Below are positions 1-5,898 of a stretch of DNA of 9,314 bases, piece by piece. This DNA comes from Planctomycetes bacterium GWF2_50_10 (lineage in GTDB: Bacteria > Planctomycetota > Phycisphaerae > Sedimentisphaerales > GWF2-50-10). The first letter of the stretch is position 1, and each line of letters starts with the position of its first letter. The position numbers were made by a program, and so were the translations under genes. The stretch is from assembly GCA_001824635.1 (NCBI GenBank), contig MHYB01000091.1:1-9314 (forward strand), read 5' to 3'. The notes beneath the pieces were generated by a model. It ran no database searches, was not told where the DNA came from, and saw only the letters and a program-made list of their open reading frames with translations.

Positions 1-300
1 CATAGGAGAGCACCGCCGCAATGCTCAGCTTAGGCCCGGAAGAGCCCTTGGGAACAAAGCAAACGGTGCCCTCTGCAGACATACATTACGCTCACTTCCG
101 TCTTTTGGCGTAAAACCGCTTTGGAAAGGATCGCCACAAAGACAAAAAGCCAGCGAAGCACATATACAAAAAGGCACCGAGCCTTTCATCGCTTCCCATG
201 TCAAACTTCCGGTTTAAGCTAAAGCGTCTGAAATCTCAGTGATTCCAATTTAATTAGCCGATTTCTCTCAGCCAATTAAGATAATAAATACTTTCAATTA
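1..300. other. Left-edge region with only weak open frames
   Basis: No gene can be supported here. On the plus strand one frame is open from the left edge to a TAA at 215-217 (about 71 codons). On the minus strand an ATG at 82-80 opens a frame that runs off the left edge after 27 codons (MSAEGTVCFVPKGSSGPK near its start), with only a weak purine-rich stretch in front of it. The two overlap, so at most one is real. An imperfect stem pairs 5-15 with 64-74 and encloses a 48-base loop. I recognise neither translated product. The stretch from 240 to 300 is AT-rich and featureless. Confidence 0.3.
165..190 (-). terminator. Possible minus-strand intrinsic terminator
   Basis: A 6-bp stem (AAAGGC 170-175 with GCCTTT 181-186) with a 5-base loop is followed, read on the minus strand, by a run of T that overlaps the stem (complement of 168-172). 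No minus-strand gene is seen upstream of it, so it may be chance or the end of an unrecognised transcript. Confidence 0.3.
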
Positions 301-853
301 TATTTCAAGCTTTTTCCAATTCAATTCGCACCCCTCTTTACTTCCTAAAATCGCACTCACCATCCAACCCCTTTTCACACTTTTCACACCTTCACACTTT
401 TCACACCATTGACACTTTTCGCCCTTTTGAACATTTTCAGCATCTTAGCACTCTTCCACTTTGAACGTAGAACTTAGAAGCACTTCCGCACCTACGCACT
501 TTGGCACTTCCGCACTTCTCCTCCTTCCTCCTGTCTCCCGTCTTCCCCCAAAATTCCCGAATAGTTCACTCCAGTTAAAACACCCCCTATACTCCCCCAA
601 ACGCCTTCTTTTCTTCAAATAATCAATAATCCCTAATCAATAATCAATGAAATGCCCCCCAAACACCCCCCAAATAATTTGCTTGACACACTTTTTTACA
701 TGACCCAAAACTCCCGCCATCCCACCCAAAAACCGCTCTCGCAGCCTCAAAACCGCTGTTTTTGACAATTTGAAATCTAAAATCTGGAATTTGAACTTGT
801 TTCCCTACCCCTTCTCCACTTGCGCAAGTTAGCCCAAAAAAACTGCAGCGCAT
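300..853. repeat. Gene-free patchwork of short iterated words
   Basis: This stretch has strong strand asymmetry: it is pyrimidine-rich on the plus strand and built of degenerate short words. Copies of CACACTTTTCAC-like words fill 371-420. GCACTTCCGCAC-like words fill 481-517. A CTCCTTCC/CTCCTGTCTCCC-type tract follows at 518-548. AATCAATAAT appears twice between 621 and 650. CCCCCCAAACA-type words lie at 655-675. An AAATCTAAAATCTGGAATTT tract lies at 773-792. There are no constant spacers, no conserved longer repeat and no coding signal on either strand. The pattern looks like replication slippage or interspersed simple repeats rather than a mobile element. Function unknown. Confidence 0.6.
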
Positions 854-885
854 AAAAAAGCACCCGTTCAGTTATGATCGGGTGC
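854..885 (-). terminator. Intrinsic terminator of the nrdR operon
   Basis: A perfect 7-bp stem (GCACCCG 860-866 with CGGGTGC 879-885) has a 12-base loop. On the minus strand it is followed at once by six T (complement of 854-859). It begins 17 bp after the stop of the ATP-cone gene and is well placed to end the minus-strand nrdR transcript. Confidence 0.85.
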
Positions 886-902
886 CTTCGGAACAGTCGA
901 GT

Positions 903-1535
903 TTAGCCGGCTTTGGCTAGAAATCCTTTTGTCTCTTCTTGTCCGCCCTGGACGTCCTTGTCCGGGGTTGTTTTGTATTCCATCTCCTCGGCAGCCTCTA
1001 GCTGGGAGCAGGCTTGGAGAATGTTGTGTTTTTCCACTTCGACAAGTTCAGCGATAAGCCGTTTTGGAACCCTGTTAAGGGCCATCCTGAGGATCTTTTC
1101 TTCTACCATGCCGGCGATAGTGCGGGCACTGGACATCTCAACCCCCTGCCGGACAAGCGCAAACGTGATCAGCGATTTATTCCAGCTTTGCGGGTTTTCG
1201 CCAAGGAAACTATCGACAACTTCAGTGCGTTTGCGTGTAAGAGCGCGGGTAAAGTGGTAATTATTCAGCACCAGCGACGCTTCATCGTGGCCGGTGGCCG
1301 TGAGCATGGCCTGGATCATAAAATAGATCTCGGAAGTGCTTACCTGGCCGTCTGCCTGATGGGTACCATAAAGATAGAACGTAATGGCGTCAGCTAGTTG
1401 CTCAGCTACGAACGTTGTGTCCTGCCCCGTGCCGGCAAAGGCGTTTGCGATAGTCCCAAGCACCTTTGTATGGAGGTATTCTTCTACTGTACCGTCTGCC
1501 TTGACGACTTTGAGTTGCAAAGATCGATCCTTCAT
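903..1535 (-). CDS. Stand-alone ATP-cone protein, second gene of nrdR operon
   Basis: Residues about 8-103 form an ATP-cone, the nucleotide-sensing domain of NrdR and of ribonucleotide reductases: VVKADGTVEEY at the start, then helices, VSTSEIYFMIQAML, and a final H-x3-R-A-L-T-RKR. There is no zinc ribbon. Residues about 118-168 begin SWNKSLITFALV and continue through TIAGMVEEKI to LIAELVEVE. This W-x-K-x-x-I then IA-x2-VEE pattern resembles the helical segment at the N-terminus of anaerobic or B12-dependent reductases, next to their ATP-cone. The tail (about 180-210) is charged and probably disordered. I chose the ATG at 1535 (210 residues, preceded by GGCAGGGAAGC) over an in-frame TTG at 1556, which lacks a clear ribosome site. 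It lies 24 bases after the nrdR stop and is co-transcribed. Nucleotide binding and a role near NrdR or reductase are inferred; no catalytic motif is present. Confidence 0.8.
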   Translation of the reverse strand: MKDRSLQLKVVKADGTVEEYLHTKVLGTIANAFAGTGQDTTFVAEQLADAITFYLYGTHQADGQVSTSEIYFMIQAMLTATGHDEASLVLNNYHFTRALTRKRTEVVDSFLGENPQSWNKSLITFALVRQGVEMSSARTIAGMVEEKILRMALNRVPKRLIAELVEVEKHNILQACSQLEAAEEMEYKTTPDKDVQGGQEETKGFLAKAG

Positions 1536-1559
1536 GCTTCCCTGCCTTTTTGCCAAGCT

Positions 1560-2051
1560 CTAATCACCAAAGAGCTTAGGCTGATTTTTTGAATCCAGTT
1601 CCGCTATTGCCTGTGATACTTCCTGTATCAGTTCACCCGCGTCATTGAAATCGCGGTAGACGCTTGCAAAACGTATATAAGCTACCTTGTCCGCCGTCCT
1701 GAGATGCCGCATCACGCTTTCGCCAATGAAAGCCGAGGTGACTTCCTTGTCCGACATCTTGAAAATGTCTTCCTCGACTCTGTCAGCGATCTCCTGTAGC
1801 TGTTCGGCCGAGACGGGCCTTTTATAGCACGCCTTCTGCAGCCCCAGCACTATCTTTTCACGATCATACGGTACCCGGCTTTTATCTTTCTTAACCACAT
1901 TTAGCTTGAAAGACTCGCCGACCTTTTCATAGGTCGTGAACCGCTTGGAGCATAGCAGGCACTGCCGGCGCCGCCGGATTATACGCCCTGCCTCGCTCGA
2001 GCGTGAGTCTATGACCTTATCGCTATCTTCTTTACAATATGGACATCTCAC
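1560..2051 (-). CDS. nrdR: Transcriptional repressor NrdR
   Basis: NrdR represses ribonucleotide reductase operons and senses ATP/dATP through its ATP-cone. The protein is 163 residues, a normal family length of about 150-165. It starts MRCPYC with a zinc ribbon formed by C3, C6, C31 and C34, followed by the conserved RRRRQCLLCSKRFTTYE. The ATP-cone spans about 46-136 (VVKKDKSRVPYDREKI through HLRTADKVAYIRFASVYRDF). The start is GTG at 2051-2049, with AGGTG at 2063-2059 seven bases upstream; the family-invariant MRCP beginning fixes it. It is the first gene of a two-gene operon with the ATP-cone protein and is driven by a promoter containing an NrdR-box-like site, so autoregulation is likely. 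No reductase gene lies in the window, so its main targets are elsewhere. Confidence 0.97.
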   Translation of the reverse strand: MRCPYCKEDSDKVIDSRSSEAGRIIRRRRQCLLCSKRFTTYEKVGESFKLNVVKKDKSRVPYDREKIVLGLQKACYKRPVSAEQLQEIADRVEEDIFKMSDKEVTSAFIGESVMRHLRTADKVAYIRFASVYRDFNDAGELIQEVSQAIAELDSKNQPKLFGD

Positions 2052-2058
2052 TGCTTTG

Positions 2059-2063
2059 CACCT
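2059..2063 (-). promoter_or_regulatory. Ribosome binding site of nrdR
   Basis: AGGTG on the minus strand lies 7 bases before the GTG at 2051. It supports the non-ATG start dictated by the conserved MRCPYC beginning. Confidence 0.7.
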
Positions 2064-2109
2064 GCGAAAACCGCATTTTCAGTATTGATACTAGATTTGG
2101 AATACACAA

Positions 2110-2137
2110 ATTGTAAATACTATATGTTGTATGTCAA
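2110..2137 (-). promoter_or_regulatory. Sigma70-type promoter of the nrdR operon
   Basis: On the minus strand a perfect -35 TTGACA (2137-2132) is followed after 16 bp by TACAAT (2115-2110), a 5 of 6 match to the -10 consensus. Transcription would start near 2103 and give a leader of about 52 bases before the nrdR GTG. Confidence 0.7.
2117..2132. promoter_or_regulatory. NrdR-box-like operator in nrdR promoter spacer
   Basis: ATACTATATGTTGTAT matches 13 of 16 positions of the NrdR-box consensus ACACWATATATWGTGT as I recall it, and two of the three mismatches are symmetric. It covers the spacer between the -35 and -10 of the nrdR promoter, where a bound repressor would block polymerase. A weaker relative lies at 2088-2103 (12 of 16 identical to the first site), 29 bp away start to start and close to the predicted transcription start. 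NrdR boxes normally come in pairs about 31-32 bp apart, so this pair is slightly tight. Confidence 0.6.
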
Positions 2138-2204
2138 AGTAAAAGTAAAAAAATGGTGCATTTCTTTACAGGTGAGGTTGTTTTTATGCGGGATAATGAA
2201 ATTG

Positions 2205-2244
2205 GCGCAAAGAAAAAGCCTCTGCGTCCCCTGCCGCAGAGGCT
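2205..2244 (-). terminator. Intrinsic terminator upstream of nrdR
   Basis: A perfect 10-bp stem (2217-2226 with 2235-2244, arm AGCCTCTGCG) with an 8-base loop is followed on the minus strand by TTTTCTTT. There is no T run on the plus-strand side, so it acts on leftward transcription. It ends before the nrdR promoter, about 68 bp upstream of the -35, so it closes a separate minus-strand transcript. No protein gene of any size lies just upstream. Confidence 0.75.
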
Positions 2245-2412
2245 AATCGGAAAGAAACTTACATGGCCCCCCACTAAGTTTCCTTAAGCTTTTTACGAGA
2301 GCCACCTCGCCCGGCATTGCCGGAATCATTGGGCTTGAACCTTTATTTAGACCTGGCGTTTACTGGAGGAGAAGTCGTAAACTGTCGGTCCGTTTTAAAT
2401 TTTAAATCGTCA
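2208..2412 (-). ncRNA. Candidate structured non-coding RNA
   Basis: The stretch upstream of the 2217-2244 terminator has no open frame but a chain of stems, all readable on the minus strand. These are GTTTAC/GTAAAC (2358-2363 with 2377-2382), CCGGC/GCCGG around a 3-base loop (2311-2323), CGAG/CTCG (2296-2299 with 2306-2309), and an 8-bp stem GAAACTTA/TAAGTTTC (2254-2261 with 2275-2282) with an inner TGG/CCA, then the terminator. A TATAAG at 2421-2416 could be the -10, putting the 5' end near 2409; I see no good -35. A transcript of about 200 nt is in the size range of 6S-like RNAs, but I could not match it to 6S, tmRNA, SRP RNA, RNase P RNA or a known riboswitch. A leader regulating nrdR is less likely because nrdR has its own promoter downstream. 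Confidence 0.45.
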
Positions 2413-2444
2413 AGCCTTATACTTTAAATCTAAGATACAAAAAC

Positions 2445-2790
2445 CGCATTGCCAAATGCCTGGTCAAAAATTTTGGCCATGGATTTGAATTATTTGTTCT
2501 GGCGGCAAATACCTCAAATCCAAGGTCAAAGGTTTTCCTTAAGGCATCGGCGGACTTCTTTCGCCCATCGTCACAGGCCTGGTTTTAAGATAACTGTTCA
2601 TTTGACAAATCCCCCGAAATCGCACCACCAAATGTGGTGAAGATGGTTTTACTGTATCACAGAGCAGTTAAAAATCCTAAACTTTATTAAGCACGTATTA
2701 AGAATGACTGTGAAAATGCCGGTAGAAAACTTGCATGTATGAGATTATTGGACTGGGGCTTAAAAATTTTTTAACAATCTGTCGCAAAAT
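2445..2790. other. Gene-free spacer with several inverted repeats
   Basis: There is no credible gene between the candidate RNA and the 3' end of dprA. The notable part is 2461-2522. First comes an imperfect palindrome TGGTCAAAAATTTTGGCCA (2461-2479). It is followed by a long hairpin: 9 bp (2480-2488 with 2514-2522), a 2x2 internal loop and 6 bp more (2491-2496 with 2506-2511) closed by a 9-base loop. A separate CACCAC/GTGGTG hairpin with a 5-base loop lies at 2623-2639. None has a T run that would make it an intrinsic terminator, and no GC-rich terminator follows dprA. From 2640 to 2790 I see only AT-rich sequence. Confidence 0.5.
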
Positions 2791-3933
2791 TTACCGGCGG
2801 ATATAGAGATTTCCGGGTAATTGCTTGATAAGGCCTTTGATCTGAAGCGAGATGATCGAGGACTGAACGGGGCCGGCGGCGAAACCCGTTGAGGCAATGA
2901 GTTCGTCGATGTGGATTGGGTCTTTGCTGAGGGCATCGAATAACTTCTGCTCGTTTTCGTTGAGGTTGAGCATTGCCCGGTCAAAAAGAGGTGCCTGCGC
3001 TTTTTGCAAGGCATCATTTGCAAGCGGCAGGGTATGAGATTCGATGCTTTTGCCGACGCAGCCGAGGGTTTCAAGAATGTCTTCAATGGAGTCGACTAGT
3101 TTTGCTCCTTGCTTTAAAAGCTTGTGAGAGCCGGCGTTAAGAGGCGAATCGATCTTGCCGGGTATAGCCATGACTTCGCGGTCATATTCGAGGGCGGCTT
3201 TGGCCGTGATGAGGGCGCCGCTGTTTGCGGTGGCCTCGATAACGAGTGTGCCTAGCGACAGGGCGGCGATTATACGGTTGCGGGCGGGAAAGTTTTCGGC
3301 GCGGGGTTCGGTTGCAAGGGGCAATTCGCTGATTACGGCGCCGGTTTGGGTTATATGGGTGAAAAGCTCTTTGTTTTCTGGTGGAAAGACGTGATTTAGG
3401 CCACAGCCCTGGACGGCGATGGTTCGGCCTTTTGCGGTTATTGCGCCTCTGTGGGCGGATGAATCTACGCCGCGGGCGAGGCCGCTGACAATCGTAAAAC
3501 CTCCGGATGCAAGGAGATGCGCGAAACGGGATGCCTGTTCCTGGCCATAGATGCTTGATCGTCTTGAGCCTACGATGGCTACTGCGAGGCTGTCGGCGCG
3601 GGTGATTTCGCCCTTGACGTAGAGTACCGGCGGAGGATCGTAGATAGGTGCAAGCGCGGGGGGGTATCGGGGGTCATCCAGAGTAAAAATGGTTACCGAA
3701 AGCTTCTCTGCCAGGGCAAGTTCGGCTGCGACATTGAATTTGTCACGGCTTGCGGCAATGGACTGGGCAGTTTTAGGCCCGATGCCTTCGACTTTTTCCA
3801 GCGAAGCCGCAGATGCGCCGAGGATATCGTCCACAGAGCCGAAAAATTTAAGCAGTCGGCCGAAGGTAACCGGGCCGATTCCTTGGGCATTATTTAGCAG
3901 AAGCCATTTTTCTATATCGGGACTGTGGTTCAA
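2791..3933 (-). CDS. dprA: DNA processing protein DprA
   Basis: DprA binds incoming single-stranded DNA in the cytoplasm during transformation and loads RecA. At 380 residues it has the full three-part layout. Helix-hairpin-helix motifs lie at about 17-21 (GIGPV) and 50-53 (GIGPK). The Rossmann-like core spans about 75-285, with VGSR at 121-124, SGLARGVDSSAHRGA at 150-164, GCGLNHVFPPEN at 176-187, FPARNRIIAALS at 215-226, SGALITAKAALEYDREV at 238-254 and GSHKLLKQGA at 268-277. A C-terminal winged-helix segment covers about 325-379. The start is TTG at 3933-3931: an in-frame TAG lies just upstream and the next residues lead straight into the fold. The ribosome site is poor (AGGC), which suggests low expression. 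It diverges from folC. No other competence gene is nearby. Confidence 0.96.
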   Translation of the reverse strand: MNHSPDIEKWLLLNNAQGIGPVTFGRLLKFFGSVDDILGASAASLEKVEGIGPKTAQSIAASRDKFNVAAELALAEKLSVTIFTLDDPRYPPALAPIYDPPPVLYVKGEITRADSLAVAIVGSRRSSIYGQEQASRFAHLLASGGFTIVSGLARGVDSSAHRGAITAKGRTIAVQGCGLNHVFPPENKELFTHITQTGAVISELPLATEPRAENFPARNRIIAALSLGTLVIEATANSGALITAKAALEYDREVMAIPGKIDSPLNAGSHKLLKQGAKLVDSIEDILETLGCVGKSIESHTLPLANDALQKAQAPLFDRAMLNLNENEQKLFDALSKDPIHIDELIASTGFAAGPVQSSIISLQIKGLIKQLPGNLYIRR

Positions 3934-3966
3934 TTTTGCCTATGATATTTTTTGTTAATTGGGGAT

Positions 3967-3994
3967 ATTATAACAAATTATATATATTTAGCAA
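3967..3994 (-). promoter_or_regulatory. Promoter of dprA
   Basis: On the minus strand TTGCTA (3994-3989) is followed after 16 bp by a perfect TATAAT (3972-3967). The predicted start near 3960 gives a leader of about 27 bases before the TTG start of dprA. Confidence 0.65.
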
Positions 3995-4224
3995 GAGCTA
4001 CGAACAAAAAGCGTTCTTTTTAGTATAGTAATCATTCGGCTCACAAACGGTGAACATTTGAGCTGGGCTATAGGCTGCAAAAAATGTGTTTTTTCGGCTA
4101 AAAACCGGAATCGAACAGAAACGAACATTAACAGGTGCGGGTCTAAAGCCATATGTAACAGCCATTTACAGTATAAAAAAAGCATTATTTAGTGCGAAAT
4201 ATACTGGATGACTGATGTTTACTA
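3995..4224. other. Divergent spacer between dprA and folC
   Basis: This AT-rich gene-free spacer holds two small A-run/T-run hairpins, AAAAAG/CTTTTT at 4006-4021 and AAAAAA/TTTTTT at 4079-4094, about 73 bp apart. Both are AT-only and too weak to call terminators. No operator is recognisable. Confidence 0.4.
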
Positions 4225-4253
4225 TTGACTATAGACACATGTTGTGGTAGATT
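4225..4253 (+). promoter_or_regulatory. Promoter of folC, possibly leaderless
   Basis: TTGACT (4225-4230) is followed after 17 bp by TAGATT (4248-4253, 4 of 6). The expected transcription start falls at about 4260-4261, on the ATG of folC itself. No Shine-Dalgarno sequence lies in front of that ATG, which fits a leaderless message. Confidence 0.5.
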
Positions 4254-4260
4254 AACTGCG

Positions 4261-5697
4261 ATGGCAGCTGTAGTAAAAACTAAAAAAAGCAATAATAATT
4301 CTAAATCTTCAGTCGCAGCGGTCAAGCCTAAAAAGGCTTTTAGAACATATAAGCAGGCTATGTCTTATCTGTTCGACCGTACGGACTATGAGAAGCAGAC
4401 GGTACTGCGCTATAACGTGACGACCTTCAACCTTGACAGGATGAAGAAGTTGTTGTCGCTTGTAGATAATCCCCATAAGAAGATCACATCTGCCCATATC
4501 GCAGGCACAAAAGGCAAAGGTTCGACCTGCACAATGCTGGCCAAGATGCTTGAAGCCAATGGGTACAAAGTTGGTCTTTATACATCGCCCCATGTCGTGA
4601 GCATTCATGAGCGGATAACTATCAATTCTGAGATGATTACCGAACATGATATGGTGGGGCTGCTTAACAGAATATATGAACCTGTTGAAAAGATGGCTAA
4701 GACCGATGCGCCAACTTTCTTTGAGATCATGACGGCGATGGCGTTTATGTATTTTGTGGATAAGAACGTTGATATCGCGGTGGTTGAGACGGGTCTGGGC
4801 GGCAGGCTTGACAGCACAAATGTTATAGAGCCGAAAGTTGTCGGCATTACAAGCATAAGCTTCGATCACATGAGGCAGCTTGGCAATACGATAGAGCAGA
4901 TCGCCAAAGAAAAGGCGGGCATCTTCAAGAAGGGCATACCAGTATTGACAGTGCCCCAGGATCCTTCGGCAATGAAGGTTTTAAAGAAACAAGCCAACGA
5001 GATCAAGTCGCCACTGCAGGTGACGGGTGCGGATATCGATTTTTCGTTCCGTTTTGAATCATCTCGTGAGCATGGGCCACATACGCGAATATGCCTGACA
5101 ACGCCTACAAGCCGTTTTGAGCATTTGCGGGTTCCGCTTCCCGGCGAACACCAGGCGCTTAATTGCGGGCTGGCTCTTGCGATGCTTGATAAGCTCAAGA
5201 TAAGCGGGTTCAAGATCGACGATGAAAAGGCTGTAAACGGCCTTAATGACATATCTATGATAGGCCGGATGGAAGTAATATTGCAGGATCCGCGGGTTAT
5301 CGTGGATGCCGCACATAATGCAGCAAGCATAAGAGCACTGATACAGGCTATAGGCCAGCACGTTCCATATGATTCAATGGTAGTCATATTCGGCTGCAAT
5401 GCTGATAAGGACGTTGCCGGCATGCTTGAACAGCTGCAGTACGGGGCCGACAAGGTCATTTTTACGCGGAGCAATAATCCCCGGGCGATGTTCCCACAGG
5501 ATCTGGCGGATATGTACAGCGAGATCTGCGGCAAAATGTGCCAGACAGCACTGACACTGCGGGATGCAATGGCGATTGCACGAAGTGCGGTCGGCAAGGA
5601 AGATCTTATCTGCATAACCGGCAGCTTTTATTTGGTAGGGCAGGCGAAAACACAGCTTCAACTGAATCATGCCAAACTAGCCGTTGCGGCAAGCTGA
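4261..5697 (+). CDS. folC: Folylpolyglutamate / dihydrofolate synthase FolC
   Basis: FolC adds glutamate to (dihydro)pteroate or folates using ATP, by a Mur-ligase mechanism in the cytoplasm. The 478-residue product shows the family motifs in order: P-loop GTKGKGS at 82-88, TSPH at 108-111, ETGLGGRLDSTN at 176-187, DHM at 202-204, the KEKAGIF stretch at 216-222 with its lysine, GEHQALN at 295-301, GRMEVI at 335-340, DAAHNAAS at 349-356 (usually DGAHNP) and TGSFYLVG at 453-460. I chose ATG 4261; the in-frame TTG at 4225 is the -35 element of the likely promoter. Residues 1-25 are a Lys/Ser/Asn-rich tail outside the usual fold, making it longer than the typical 420-440 residues. Sequence alone does not settle whether it also has dihydrofolate synthase activity. 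Confidence 0.95.
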   Translation: MAAVVKTKKSNNNSKSSVAAVKPKKAFRTYKQAMSYLFDRTDYEKQTVLRYNVTTFNLDRMKKLLSLVDNPHKKITSAHIAGTKGKGSTCTMLAKMLEANGYKVGLYTSPHVVSIHERITINSEMITEHDMVGLLNRIYEPVEKMAKTDAPTFFEIMTAMAFMYFVDKNVDIAVVETGLGGRLDSTNVIEPKVVGITSISFDHMRQLGNTIEQIAKEKAGIFKKGIPVLTVPQDPSAMKVLKKQANEIKSPLQVTGADIDFSFRFESSREHGPHTRICLTTPTSRFEHLRVPLPGEHQALNCGLALAMLDKLKISGFKIDDEKAVNGLNDISMIGRMEVILQDPRVIVDAAHNAASIRALIQAIGQHVPYDSMVVIFGCNADKDVAGMLEQLQYGADKVIFTRSNNPRAMFPQDLADMYSEICGKMCQTALTLRDAMAIARSAVGKEDLICITGSFYLVGQAKTQLQLNHAKLAVAAS

Positions 5698-5882
5698 TGT
5701 AACATACTTATAAACAGGTATTTATAGGACTAAGCAGCGTCAGCCGGGCAGGTTAATTTTTTCAGGGTTTTCATGCTTTTTTAATTGCTTTACAGCATCA
5801 CCACCCTTACACTTTTTAACTAATATGCAGAAAGTCCTTTGTGCTTTCAAAGGAACATGAGAGTTATCCTTCAATAAGTTTT
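5698..5882 (+). other. Spacer and leader of the beta-barrel gene
   Basis: The spacer has no gene. A weak stem (AGCC/GGTT, near 5735-5755) before AATTTTTT might end folC transcription but is too poor to call. A clear hairpin TCCTTTG/CAAAGGA with a 6-base loop (5835-5854) lies in the presumed leader of the next gene. It has no T run and may protect the message end. Confidence 0.4.
5785..5813 (+). promoter_or_regulatory. Possible promoter of the beta-barrel gene
   Basis: TTGCTT (5785-5790), a 17-bp spacer, then TACACT (5808-5813). Each box matches 4 of 6 consensus positions. It would give a leader of about 80 bases carrying the 5835-5854 hairpin. Confidence 0.35.
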
Positions 5883-5888
5883 AAGGAG
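5883..5888 (+). promoter_or_regulatory. Ribosome binding site of the beta-barrel gene
   Basis: AAGGAG lies 10 bases before the ATG at 5899 and is followed by an A-rich run. It is the strongest such site on the plus strand of the window and suggests high expression. Confidence 0.75.
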
Positions 5889-5898
5889 AAAAGAAAAA

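Noticed and set aside
371..520. Repeated CACTTTTCACAC and GCACTTCC words as a CRISPR array
   Set aside because: The copies are short, degenerate and irregularly spaced, with no constant repeat of 25 bases or more and no unique spacers.
644..853. Minus-strand open frame of 69 codons
   Set aside because: It lies in word-repeat DNA, has no ribosome site or recognisable content, and its translation reflects simple repeats.
913..1397. Plus-strand open frames of 115 and 127 codons
   Set aside because: They are antisense to the ATP-cone gene, whose motifs, operon position and terminator are clear.
2361..2382. GGAGAAGTCGTAA resembling the 3' end of 16S rRNA
   Set aside because: Only a dozen bases match, with no flanking rRNA sequence, and the bases lie in the 2358-2382 hairpin.
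2208..2412. Cobalamin or other riboswitch controlling nrdR
   Set aside because: I found no cobalamin-box-like core, and the terminator ends before a separate, strong nrdR promoter.
2449..2640. Plus-strand open frame of 63 codons in the dprA-nrdR spacer
   Set aside because: No ribosome site, low-complexity basic translation, and it overlaps the inverted repeats.
4309..5615. Minus-strand open frames up to 249 codons
   Set aside because: They are antisense to folC, which carries all family motifs across the same stretch.
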